Origin: Akkermansia muciniphila | GTDB taxonomy: Bacteria > Verrucomicrobiota > Verrucomicrobiia > Verrucomicrobiales > Akkermansiaceae | DNA: 64,000 bases | Direction of reading: 5' to 3' | NCBI GenBank assembly: GCA_004557455.1 | Contig: SFDX01000015.1 | Location: 18,375-82,374, forward strand | Shown: piece by piece, positions 51,090 to 59,241 of the stretch | Position numbering within the stretch: position 1 is the stretch's first letter | Layout of the letters: every line of letters starts with the position of its first letter | Position numbers and translations under genes: made by a program | The notes under the pieces: model-generated | What the model saw: the letters and a program-made list of their open reading frames with translations, nothing else | The model's database searches: none | Told to the model about the DNA's origin: nothing

Positions 51090-54000
51090 TCAGGAAGCCT
51101 TCGGGGAGATGAAGCGGCCGAAGAGCTTGCAGGTGGCAGGCATGACCAAGAGGTTGAGGAGGGTGGCGCTGATGAGGCCGCCGAGCTGGACGATAGCCAA
51201 GGGTGCCAGGAGCTCACCGCCGGGTTGGTTGCGGGCCCAGACGAGGGGCAGCAGGCCGAGGATGGTGGTGAGCGAGGTCATCATGATGGGGATGACGCGC
51301 TCCCGCGAGCCGGCGCGGATGGCATCCTCTCGCGACATACCCGACTCCTCGAGGGTGCGGTAGCGGTTGAGCAGGATGAGACCGGAGCGGATGGCGAAGC
51401 CAATCACCGTCACAAAGCCCACGAGCGAACTGACGGACAGGATGGGCGGCACATAGGGGCCGCTGAAGAACGAGGCCACGGTATCCGGCGAAGCGAGGAA
51501 GACCGCTGCGATACCGCCCACCAAGCACAGTGGGATGTTAATCAGCGTGATCATCGCGCGTCGCACACTGCCGAGCGAGCTCGCCAGCAGCAACACCACG
51601 AGCACACACACAATCGCCCCCAGAATGTAGAGACGCGTCTCTGCCTCCTCCCGGCTCTTGATGGTGCCGGCGTAGTCAACCGTGCAACCCATGGCATTCA
51701 TCGCGGGGTCCAGCTTCTCACGGCAAGCCGCTGCCAAGTCCCCGAGATTGGAACCTGCCGCCGCATTGCAGGAGATCATGGCCTTGCGCTGGGTGTTATC
51801 GCGCAGAACGAGGTTGGTGACCTCCTGCCGGTAGACTTGGGCCACATCGCCCAACAACATGATTTTGCCCCCCGGGGCCACCAGTTGCAGGTTGCGCACA
51901 TCGTCCTCGCTTTGGCGGAGCTCCGGGTCCAGGCGCAGCACGATATTCCAGTGATCCAAGTTGCGGATCACCTCCCCGCATCGCAGGCCATTCATGGCGG
52001 CAGAAACCTGCTCCGCCGCTTCGGCCATGGTTAAGCCACAAGCCGCCAGCACCTCCCGGTTGTAATCGACGCAGATGGTATCCACCATCACTTCGCGGTT
52101 AGCACGGGCATCCGCTACCTCCGGCATGGAAGAGAGGATCTCCGCAGCCTTCTTGGCCGCAGCCCGCAGTTGGGGTAAATCCTTGCCGTAGATGTTAATG
52201 GCAATCTCCGAATTAGACCCGGAGAGAGCCGAGCTGATACGGTGCGCCAAGGGGAACCCCACCATACTGCCCGTGCCGGGGATGCCGCGGATGACCGCAT
52301 CCATCTTCTTGCGCAGCTCTTTTTGGTCCATGGAGAGATCCACACGCACCAGCAGCTCCGATGCACTGACGGGCTCCGCGTGCTCATCATTCTCCGCCCG
52401 GCCCGTGCGCTGGGTAACGCTCTTGACCCCCGGAATCTTCTGCAGCTCCTGCATGACGCGGCCGGAGATACGCTCCGTCTCCTGCAACGAAGTACCGGGT
52501 ACAGCGTTGATGAACACCGTGTAGCAATCCTCATTGAACGGCGGCAGGAAGCTGGCGCCGTAGCCGGAAGCCAGCCAGAGCGCCCCCGCCGTAACGGCCA
52601 TGAGGCTGCCGAACACCACCGCCGGGAAACGCAGGCAGAAGTTGAGCACAGGGGCATACAAGCGCTTGATGAAACGCGCCGTGACGGAATCCCCGGAGGC
52701 CACCTTCTGCTTGGAAGCCTTATAACCGATATAGCAAAGAACCGGTACCACCGTGATGGCCACCAACAGAGAAGCGGCCATGGCCAGCATGTACGAGATA
52801 CCCAGCGGACGGTAGAACTGCCCCTCCAGACCGCTCAGGAAGAGAACGGGCACGAAGAGCAGCAGAATAATCATCGAAGAGAACGTAATCTCCCCCGAAA
52901 TCTCGCCGGTAGCAGACATCAGCACCGAGAGGCGACTCTTGCGCTCCCCCTCCGGCAGGGCTGCGTTGCGGCCCAGATTACGCCATGCGACCTCCACAAA
53001 GATGATCGCGTTATCCACTACATCACCCACCGCCACAGCCAGACCGCCGAGGGTCATGATATTCACCGCCAGACCGAACATCGGGAAGCATGCCATACCC
53101 AGCAGCACCGACAGCGGCATGCAGAGCAGGGAGATAATGGCCGTACGCAGATTCAGCAGCGTAAGCACCACCACCAAGGTTACCACAGCGGCGGCAATCA
53201 AGAGGGTCTCGCGCCCGTTGTTGAGCGAAAGCTCGATGAAATCCGCCTGCCGATAGGCATCCGCCCGCAGGTGTACACCCTTGGGAAGGCGACTCTGCGC
53301 AAACTCCTGCACGGCTGCATCCACCTTCTTCGTCAACTCCAGCGTGTTGGCACCGGGTACCTTCTGTACGGACAGAATGACGGCGGGCTTGCCGTTGAAG
53401 CCGGCATTACCGCGGCGCGGCGCTCCGTCTATCCGCACATCCGCCACATCCTCCAGCCGCAACACACCACTGCGATGCCCGGGCACGAGCGTGCGCATGA
53501 TATGCTCCGGTGTTGCGGCCCGGGTATATTGTTGAACGGGTAACTCCTGGCCCGCCACATCCTCCAGATAACCGGCCGGGATGGTACTTTGCGCACTTTC
53601 CACGGCATTCTTGAGGTCCTCCAGCGTGATACCGGCCTGCTGCATCTTACGCGGGTCGAACAGAACCTGGTACTCCGGCAGACGCCCGCCCAGCACCGTG
53701 ATTTGCCCCACACCCGGGATGGCCATCAGGCGGTTGCGCAACTCGAATTCCGCCAGGCGACGCAGCTCCAGCGGGTCCGTACCTTCATCGCCGGTGAGAG
53801 CCAGCAGCATGATTTCACCCGTAACGGAGACGATGGGAGCCATCTCTACCTCCACCTCGGCCGGCAGGCTGCCCCGCACGGCAGCGAGGCGCTCCGATAC
53901 GATCTGTCGGGCACGGTAGACATCCGTATCCCAATCAAAATCGACCCACACGAAAGAGAGTCCGCTGCCGGAGGAAGAGCTGACACGAGATACCCCGGCC

Positions 54001-54224
54001 GTACCGCTCAGCGCCGACTCGATGGGAATAGAAACGTACTGCTCCACCTCCTCTGCCGTGAGACCGGCGGCCTCGGATTGGATCGTGACGCGGGGAACCT
54101 TCAGCTCCGGGAACACATCCACGGGCAGCCGCATTACCCCGATTGTACTGATGACGGCCAGCAGAAGCACCAGGCAGATAACCGTAATGCGATTCCGCAG
54201 GCAGAATGAAACCAATCGATTCAT
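51090..54224 (-). CDS. RND efflux permease (CusA/CzcA-like)
   Basis: A 1044-residue inner-membrane pump with two pseudo-repeats: each has one helix, a large periplasmic domain, and five more helices. The N-terminal MNRLVSFCLRNRITVICLVLLLAVISTIG, RLPVDVFPELKVPRVTIQSEAAGLTAEEVEQYVSIPIE and the IMTLGGLAVAVGDVVDNAIIFVE helix-4 block (an acidic residue for proton relay) are RND family marks. Similarity to heavy-metal exporters is best supported by its neighbours: the adaptor has a histidine-rich metal-binding region. It forms an operon with the adaptor (21 bp gap), a TolC-like channel and a small Cys/His protein. Confidence 0.9.
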   Translation of the reverse strand: MNRLVSFCLRNRITVICLVLLLAVISTIGVMRLPVDVFPELKVPRVTIQSEAAGLTAEEVEQYVSIPIESALSGTAGVSRVSSSSGSGLSFVWVDFDWDTDVYRARQIVSERLAAVRGSLPAEVEVEMAPIVSVTGEIMLLALTGDEGTDPLELRRLAEFELRNRLMAIPGVGQITVLGGRLPEYQVLFDPRKMQQAGITLEDLKNAVESAQSTIPAGYLEDVAGQELPVQQYTRAATPEHIMRTLVPGHRSGVLRLEDVADVRIDGAPRRGNAGFNGKPAVILSVQKVPGANTLELTKKVDAAVQEFAQSRLPKGVHLRADAYRQADFIELSLNNGRETLLIAAAVVTLVVVLTLLNLRTAIISLLCMPLSVLLGMACFPMFGLAVNIMTLGGLAVAVGDVVDNAIIFVEVAWRNLGRNAALPEGERKSRLSVLMSATGEISGEITFSSMIILLLFVPVLFLSGLEGQFYRPLGISYMLAMAASLLVAITVVPVLCYIGYKASKQKVASGDSVTARFIKRLYAPVLNFCLRFPAVVFGSLMAVTAGALWLASGYGASFLPPFNEDCYTVFINAVPGTSLQETERISGRVMQELQKIPGVKSVTQRTGRAENDEHAEPVSASELLVRVDLSMDQKELRKKMDAVIRGIPGTGSMVGFPLAHRISSALSGSNSEIAINIYGKDLPQLRAAAKKAAEILSSMPEVADARANREVMVDTICVDYNREVLAACGLTMAEAAEQVSAAMNGLRCGEVIRNLDHWNIVLRLDPELRQSEDDVRNLQLVAPGGKIMLLGDVAQVYRQEVTNLVLRDNTQRKAMISCNAAAGSNLGDLAAACREKLDPAMNAMGCTVDYAGTIKSREEAETRLYILGAIVCVLVVLLLASSLGSVRRAMITLINIPLCLVGGIAAVFLASPDTVASFFSGPYVPPILSVSSLVGFVTVIGFAIRSGLILLNRYRTLEESGMSREDAIRAGSRERVIPIMMTSLTTILGLLPLVWARNQPGGELLAPLAIVQLGGLISATLLNLLVMPATCKLFGRFISPKAS

Positions 54225-54245
54225 AACGATTCAGGGGGATTGAGA

Positions 54246-55850
54246 TCAGTGCTCGCCCTCATGGAATTTGCCGTCCGCGTGGAAATGCCCGGCCTTTTTG
54301 GTGCCCCCGCCAGCAGGCAGGAGGAACTTGAGCTCGTACGCGCCCTTGATGACGACACGTTGCCCCGGCGTAAGCCCGCGCACGGGTGTCATTCCCCGGC
54401 GGCTTGCACCGGCTTGCACCTTCACCATGCAGAAACTCCCCTCTCCCACCTCCAGGAAGACGACGTCATCCGTGCCTACCTTCACGATAGCGGAATCCGG
54501 GATGCTGACACTGCCGCCGTCGGCCTCCGCAAAGAGATCCAAGCGGCAGAGGGTACCGGCGGGCACTCCCTCCGGGGCTGACTCCGGGGTAAAGAAGAGG
54601 GTGCGCGTCTGCGTGTCCGGGTCAACCTGGTCAGCAATGCGCCAAGTACCCGCCACAGCCTTCATCTCGCGCCCGGAGGGCACATAGGCCTGCACGCGGT
54701 CCACCTGCGGCATGTTGCCGGCATACAACGGGGCTGTTATTTCCACGGCATCCCGGCGGCTCATGGTGATGACCGCCGCGCCCTGCTCGCCCCAACTTCC
54801 TTGGGTAAAGCCCACATTGCGCACCGTACCGGCCGTGCCGGCGCGCACCGCCAGGGTGGGCAGTCCGTTCTCCTGCGTTTCCTCCGCGCCGGCGGAGAGC
54901 ATACGCACGCGATTGCGCGCTGCGAGGGCACTCTGCTGCAGCTGGCGTTTCTCCGCCTTCTTGAAGGAGAGCTGAGCCTCCAACTCGCTGTTTCGACTGC
55001 CGGCCTCGCGCAGGCGGGCATTGCGGTCCTCCATCACCCGAAGCTCTGCCTCGCAGCGCTCCAAGTTGTATTCCAGCTCCTGCGCCTCCGCAACACGGTC
55101 TGCGTAGTCAGGAGACTGCACGGTGTACAAAATGTCGCCGGCCTGCACCTGTTGGGCGGATTTGACGCGCAGGGAGATGCGCCCTGCCACCGGCAGCGCA
55201 TAGGCCTCCACCGCGTGCTCGGGGATGGTCAGGCGCCCGTACAGGGAGCCCGTCAGCGTGCCGGAGACGGCCGGCACCTCCTGTATCTGCATCGCCAGGA
55301 TGCTGCGGGAGCGCGCATCCGCTTTCACTACCACGGCACCGGAGGAGGGGCAGGTGCCTCCCTCGTGGGCATGGTCGTGGTCGCCTGTGCAGGTGCCGCC
55401 CCCGTGCTCATGGTTGTGTCCGCCCGTGCAGGCCTCGCCCTCGTGGGCATGGTCGTGGTCGCCTGTGCAGGTGCCGCCCTCGTGCTCATGGTCGTGGTCG
55501 CCCGTGCAGGTGCCGCCCTCGTGGGCATGGTCGTGGTCGCCCGAGCAGGAGTCGCCCTCGTGGGCATGGTCGTGGTCGCCCGAGCAGGAGTCGCCTTCAT
55601 GGGCATGGTCGTGGTCGCCCGAGCAGGAGCCGCCCTCGTGGGCATGATCGTGGTCGTCCTTACTGGCCCCACCTTCGTGGTCGTGGTCATGCTCGTCCTT
55701 GCAAGCCTCACCTTCGTGGTCGTGCCCCGCATGACTCTCCTCGGCTGCGTGGTCATGGTTGCAGTTGCTGTGGTCGTGGGCCTCTTCGGCAAACGCGGTG
55801 AGCCCCGCACCGATCAGGGAGCACACCATCATGAATAAAGTTTTTTTCAT
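54246..55850 (-). CDS. RND efflux adaptor with a tandem His/Asp/Cys metal-binding region
   Basis: A 534-residue periplasmic adaptor (membrane fusion protein). Signal peptide at 1-21. Residues 24-168 are about nine copies of a 13-residue unit, DHDHAHEGxxCxG, with dense His, Asp, Glu and one Cys each. Then come the usual parts: barrel-sandwich hybrid (GRLTIPEHAVEAYALPVAGRISLRV, with the second half near 345-365), a helical hairpin (about 235-330) and a beta-barrel. The C-terminus ends in another His cluster (HFHADGKFHEGEH). CusB-type adaptors have only a short metal-binding Met region, so this long His array is unusual; it should bind Zn, Ni, Co or Cu in the periplasm and pass it on. Confidence 0.88.
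   Translation of the reverse strand: MKKTLFMMVCSLIGAGLTAFAEEAHDHSNCNHDHAAEESHAGHDHEGEACKDEHDHDHEGGASKDDHDHAHEGGSCSGDHDHAHEGDSCSGDHDHAHEGDSCSGDHDHAHEGGTCTGDHDHEHEGGTCTGDHDHAHEGEACTGGHNHEHGGGTCTGDHDHAHEGGTCPSSGAVVVKADARSRSILAMQIQEVPAVSGTLTGSLYGRLTIPEHAVEAYALPVAGRISLRVKSAQQVQAGDILYTVQSPDYADRVAEAQELEYNLERCEAELRVMEDRNARLREAGSRNSELEAQLSFKKAEKRQLQQSALAARNRVRMLSAGAEETQENGLPTLAVRAGTAGTVRNVGFTQGSWGEQGAAVITMSRRDAVEITAPLYAGNMPQVDRVQAYVPSGREMKAVAGTWRIADQVDPDTQTRTLFFTPESAPEGVPAGTLCRLDLFAEADGGSVSIPDSAIVKVGTDDVVFLEVGEGSFCMVKVQAGASRRGMTPVRGLTPGQRVVIKGAYELKFLLPAGGGTKKAGHFHADGKFHEGEH
55347..55781 (-). repeat. In-frame 39-bp tandem repeat coding for the metal-binding units
   Basis: About nine 39-bp units inside the adaptor gene, nearly identical in the middle (three consecutive units differ at few bases) and more diverged at the ends. 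Such a pattern can expand or contract by slippage without shifting the frame. It is coding, not a CRISPR array. Confidence 0.85.
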
Positions 55851-55889
55851 ACAGATAAAAATAAAGTGTTAGTTGAAACGGAGTGAAAA

Positions 55890-57155
55890 TCAACGCAGAA
55901 AACGCAGGGGAACCTGCACCTCGTACAGCTCCTCCAGGCAGTCCAGATAATTGAGTCGCCGCTGGTAAACCTCGTGTCGCGCCTCGGCTAGGGAGGGCAG
56001 AGTGGCTTCTCCCAAGGCAAAGAGGCGCTCCTGCCGTTGCTCGGCCTCCTCCAGCTCACGCGTGGCGGCGGACACCGTGCGACAATGCTGCAGGGCCAAC
56101 TGCTGGCGGTCGCCCAGCTCGGCAGCGCGCTGCATCAGACTGCGCCAACGTGCCACAACCTCGCTTCCCTGGAGAGCGCGGTCTCCGTGGGCCCGGGCAA
56201 TGGCCTCCCGATTGCGATTCCAGAGCGGGATGTCCAGCGAGACGCTGAAGCCGCGCTTATTTTCGCTCTCCTCGCGCTCAAAGATGCCGCCCACGTTCAA
56301 CTCCGGCCACTGGCGGCGGATTTCGCGGCGCAGCTCGGTCTCCGTAGCACCGTAGGTAGCCAGCTCCGCGAGAAGGGCAGGGGCTGTCATCAGCTCCTCC
56401 GCCGTGGGCACGGGAACCGCAGACGGCCGGGTGGGCAGGTCATCCGACGGCTCCACCCTGCGGGCATCGGGATGCAGCCCCAGCAGAGCAATCAACTTGG
56501 CGTGCAGCTCCAAGTGCTGCGCCGTCAGCTCCTGGCCCTCTTTCTCTGTATCCAGCAGGCGCTGACAGGCTACCTGATAGTCCGCGAAAGAGACCTCACC
56601 GAGCTTCTGCAGGCGCTCCATGTCCTTTTGTTCACGGCGCAGCTCCGGCATACGGCTGTTGATGATCTGCTGCTTGCGGTGCGTCACCAGTAAGCGGCAG
56701 CGCAGGGACTCCAGCTCCTCGAGGTAGGCGCGCTCCTGCTCCTGCATCTTCCGGTAATCGGCCTCGCGGTATTGCTCCGCTACCTTGCGAGCCAGACCGG
56801 GCAAGCCCGTCACGGGCAGGGTCAGCCCGGGGGTGATCCCGTAGTTGCGCACGGCCTCGTTCATCACCTTGCTCCAATCGAAGGAGAGCGAGGGATCCGA
56901 CCACAGGCCGGCCAAGCGGCTGATCTCAGTGCTGCGGGCATAGGTCAGGCGGGCCTTGTTCAGGTCCGGGTTCAGCAGCAACCCGATGGCGCGTAACTGC
57001 TCCCCGCTCGGGTGGCTGCCGGGTGGGCAAAGGGCGGAGGAAAACTGCCGCCAGTACTCGGTATCGCGCGCCAGATCAATGGGCGCGGGGGTATAGAGCG
57101 TGCAGGCTCCCAGCATCAGTGCAGGCACAAGGGTGCCCAAAAAACGTCGTATCAT
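55890..57155 (-). CDS. TolC-like outer-membrane efflux lipoprotein
   Basis: A 421-residue outer-membrane factor. An N-terminal lipobox (RRFLGTLVPALMLGACTLY, Cys about 18) is followed by two long coiled-coil repeats (about 100-235 and 285-410, e.g. YREADYRKMQEQERAYLEELESLRCRLL and LEEAEQRQERLFALGEATLPSLAEARHEVYQRRLNYLDCLEELYEV), the alpha-barrel pattern of TolC/CusC proteins. It should link the adaptor to the outer membrane. The start MIRRFLG is at the signal peptide; the frame is open upstream. It is followed by the adaptor gene in the operon. Confidence 0.82.
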   Translation of the reverse strand: MIRRFLGTLVPALMLGACTLYTPAPIDLARDTEYWRQFSSALCPPGSHPSGEQLRAIGLLLNPDLNKARLTYARSTEISRLAGLWSDPSLSFDWSKVMNEAVRNYGITPGLTLPVTGLPGLARKVAEQYREADYRKMQEQERAYLEELESLRCRLLVTHRKQQIINSRMPELRREQKDMERLQKLGEVSFADYQVACQRLLDTEKEGQELTAQHLELHAKLIALLGLHPDARRVEPSDDLPTRPSAVPVPTAEELMTAPALLAELATYGATETELRREIRRQWPELNVGGIFEREESENKRGFSVSLDIPLWNRNREAIARAHGDRALQGSEVVARWRSLMQRAAELGDRQQLALQHCRTVSAATRELEEAEQRQERLFALGEATLPSLAEARHEVYQRRLNYLDCLEELYEVQVPLRFLR

Positions 57156-57239
57156 ATGTCTTTGTTGTGAAGTTTGAAGGTGGGTATAGGGTAGCCGCCG
57201 CAGGCTGTCCTGCGGTTGCGGCCGGTTACGGCACACGCT

Positions 57240-57623
57240 TCAAATCAAGAGGGGCATTCGGTAGCCCGGCGGCGCGTCCTTAGGGCAGGGGCTTCCTTCC
57301 GGGAAGAGTCGCAGCATATGCACACAGCGGGCGCAACGCAGGCACCCCGCGCAGGCGTGGTGCTCGGCACGCACCGGTGGCAGCGGGTTTGCGTTCAACG
57401 GCGCGCGCTGCATCTCCTCGCGCAGTACGGTATGGTGGTGGTGCCCACGCTGCCAATCCTGCGCCTCGCGGGCATGCTCCCCCGCGCAACAGACCGCGGC
57501 TACCGCAGTCTGCCCGCAATCCGCTGCATCGCATACCGTGGTGTAGGCCCCCGGCATCAGCCCGCACAGCAGGCCGAACATGACGATGAGCAGAATCCGA
57601 ATCTTGTCGAGAAAATGCCCCAC
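57240..57623 (-). CDS. Small exported Cys/His-rich protein
   Basis: A 127-residue protein with a signal peptide (about 1-26, MGHFLDKIRILLIVMFGLLCGLMPGAYT). The mature part has nine Cys and a HHHH run: VCDAADCGQTAVAAVCCAGEH, then QRGHHHHTVLREE, then HHACAGCLRCARCVHM. It probably binds the metal handled by the downstream efflux pump. The start is GTG 57623, exactly 6 nt after the -10 (TAGAGT), a leaderless GTG. No database family was recognised. First gene of the efflux operon, with 84 bp to the TolC-like gene. Confidence 0.65.
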   Translation of the reverse strand: MGHFLDKIRILLIVMFGLLCGLMPGAYTTVCDAADCGQTAVAAVCCAGEHAREAQDWQRGHHHHTVLREEMQRAPLNANPLPPVRAEHHACAGCLRCARCVHMLRLFPEGSPCPKDAPPGYRMPLLI

Positions 57624-57629
57624 GAGCTC

Positions 57630-57658
57630 ACTCTACCCTGCTCGGGCCCTGCTGTCAA
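57630..57658 (-). promoter_or_regulatory. Leaderless promoter of the metal efflux operon
   Basis: TTGACA, 17 bp, TAGAGT on the minus strand; 6 nt separate the -10 from the GTG start. No ArsR-type palindrome is seen over it. Confidence 0.65.
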
Positions 57659-57717
57659 GCTTTTCTGTGAGGGTAGGGGGCTTTTTGGGGGGAAAAACGA
57701 ATTTCTCGGGCGAAAAA

Positions 57718-57850
57718 TCAGGTGCGCGGAAGTGTTTCGACCGTAACGTACCGTTGTGAGCGGCTGCGGGGACTCTCCGGAAAGGTCATGCGAATTACCC
57801 CGGATTCAATCAGGGGGACGTAGTTTGTCCCTCGCATCCCCGACGTTGGA
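57718..57850 (-). pseudogene. C-terminal remnant of a RecG-like/AlbA_2-type ATP-binding protein
   Basis: A frame ending at 57718 reads GMRGTNYVPLIESGVIRMTFPESPRSRSQRYVTVE. This matches the winged-helix tail of schlafen/AlbA_2-type ATP-binding regulators (L-x-P-L-IE-x-G-x-I-x-x-T-x-P-x-x-P-x-SRxQ-x-Y). Only about 40 codons remain and there is no start. It suggests that something was deleted here, between the two metal operons. Confidence 0.35.
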
Positions 57851-57957
57851 TCGTTTCTATTAAGGTTAGTGCGAGGAATTCTTCCACAAGCATGGTTCTT
57901 CACTTTTTTACTTATTGAGGCAATAACGTAAGGGGTATCTTCACTTATTTACTCTTT

Positions 57958-57987
57958 TCTTATGTTTTCTTATGTTTTCTTATGTTT
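57958..57987 (+). repeat. 10-bp tandem repeat, three units
   Basis: TCTTATGTTT three times in a row in the AT-rich spacer between the two metal operons, upstream of the arsR promoter. A binding array or a slippage tract; no function assigned. The rest of the 57624-58082 spacer holds only the promoters and the gene remnant listed separately. Confidence 0.5.
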
Positions 57988-58032
57988 CGGGACGCAAAAG
58001 TGAAAAAACAGGCAGACCTGCAAAAGAAAGTC

Positions 58033-58060
58033 TTGATATTTGGCCAAAGTTCAATATAAT
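58033..58060 (+). promoter_or_regulatory. arsR promoter with overlapping operator palindrome
   Basis: TTGATA, 16 bp, TATAAT. The -35 and spacer (58033-58054) form a palindrome: TTGA-TA-TTTGG, then CCAAA-GT-TCAA. Its position and its ATTTGG/TTGA half-sites suit an ArsR-family repressor that controls its own operon. Confidence 0.6.
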
Positions 58061-58082
58061 CACCTCCGTCAATCACCGAAAC

Positions 58083-58418
58083 ATGAGTACTTGTCTCTGC
58101 ACAAAATCGGAAACGGCCTGCGATGCCGGGGAGGCGACGCCTCTGCGCAGCACGGAGGAGCTTGCTGCCATTTTCAAGGCACTCGGCAGCCCCGTGCGTC
58201 TGCGTTTGGTGGAGAGGCTTGCGGAGGGTGAGCAGTGCGTGTGTGTGCTGCATGCCGATTGCGGGGCGGGGATGGACCTCTCCACCATCTCCAATCACCT
58301 TGCCGTCCTGCGAAACAGCGGGGTTGTGTGCTGCGAGAAGCGCGGCAAGAATATCTACTACCGCTTGGCCTGCCCCTGTCTTGTCACCGTTCTGCGTTGC
58401 CTGCGGCGTCAATCTTAG
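58083..58418 (+). CDS. arsR: ArsR-family metalloid-responsive repressor
   Basis: A 111-residue winged-helix repressor. Helices read FKALGSPVRLRLVERLAEGEQCVCVL, then the recognition helix DLSTISNHLAVLRNSGVV and the wing CCEKRGKNIYYRL. The CVC pair (C52, C54) sits in the metalloid-binding helix like the ELCVCDL motif of ArsR; further Cys are C4, C6, C13, C60, C83, C84, C97 and C99, so the exact As(III) or organoarsenical site is uncertain. ATG 58083 lies 22 nt after the -10 of a promoter that holds a palindromic operator. It leads the ars operon. Confidence 0.88.
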   Translation: MSTCLCTKSETACDAGEATPLRSTEELAAIFKALGSPVRLRLVERLAEGEQCVCVLHADCGAGMDLSTISNHLAVLRNSGVVCCEKRGKNIYYRLACPCLVTVLRCLRRQS

Positions 58419-58476
58419 CGATTCCCCTCTCCTTTTTTCTTGTCCTTTATCTTGACGTTTTTCCAAACATCCATTC

Positions 58477-59241
58477 ATGATGAAACAACACCACATCACA
58501 ATCTACGGCCCAGGGTGCCCCCGGTGCGATGAACTGGCCCGCATGACCGAACAAGCCACCAACAGCCTGCCCGGGGCATGGGAAATCCGCAAGGAGAAAG
58601 ACCCCGAGCGCATGGCGGCAGCGGGGGTATTGAGCACCCCCGGTCTCGAGCTGGACGGCAAGCTGCTGTTGACCGGCAAGGTGCCGACCCTGCCGGAGCT
58701 GCAACGCCTGCTGGCGGAAGGCGCGGACTGCCGTCCTGCCTCCGCAGAGCCCTCGACCCCCTGCGCCTGTTCGTGCGGAGGCGGCTGCGCCTGCGGCTCC
58801 CCCGGCAAGCCCCTGTGGAAGAAAGCCGTGCTGATTTTCGCCGTTCTTCTCCTCATTATCTGCGGCATTCGCGCCCTGAACAGCCGCCATGCCGAGCGCC
58901 CCGCCGCTCCCGCTGAGGCCCCGGCGATGGCTGCGGTGCAGGTCGTCTACTACACCTTCGGCGCCCGCTGTCCCACCTGCGTGCGCATGGAGCAATGGGC
59001 CAAGGAAGCCGTGCAGCAGAACTTCTCGCAGGAGCTGTCGGCCGGCCGCCTCTCCTTTGCCACCAAGGAGGCCACCGCCGACATTGTCGCCGCCTACGGC
59101 CTCACCACGAAATCCCTGTTGCTGCACCGGGGCACGGAAGCCCCCGTCAACCTGGTCCGCATTTGGGAACTGAGCAAGGACGAGGCCGCTTTCAAAGCCT
59201 ATGTTACGGATGAGATTCGCCGCCTTCTGAAGCATGAATGA
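58477..59241 (+). CDS. Thioredoxin-fold/ArsF fusion protein
   Basis: A 254-residue protein with three parts. Residues 1-82 are a small thioredoxin/glutaredoxin-like domain (TM0996 type) with CPRC at 14-17. Residues 85-110 hold a Cys cluster (CACSCGGGCACG, 96-107). One membrane helix spans about 115-132. Residues 152-254 are an ArsF-like domain (VVYYTFGARCPTC, CPTC at 165-168), the family named for nitroaromatic-arsenical reduction. The fusion puts one redox pair on each side of the membrane. It overlaps arsG by 8 bp. The fusion itself is seen directly; electron transfer between the parts is inference. Confidence 0.75.
   Translation: MMKQHHITIYGPGCPRCDELARMTEQATNSLPGAWEIRKEKDPERMAAAGVLSTPGLELDGKLLLTGKVPTLPELQRLLAEGADCRPASAEPSTPCACSCGGGCACGSPGKPLWKKAVLIFAVLLLIICGIRALNSRHAERPAAPAEAPAMAAVQVVYYTFGARCPTCVRMEQWAKEAVQQNFSQELSAGRLSFATKEATADIVAAYGLTTKSLLLHRGTEAPVNLVRIWELSKDEAAFKAYVTDEIRRLLKHE

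Noticed and set aside
55347..55781. 39-bp repeats resembling a CRISPR array
   Set aside because: The units are contiguous, in frame and code for DHDHAHEG repeats; there are no spacers and no cas genes.
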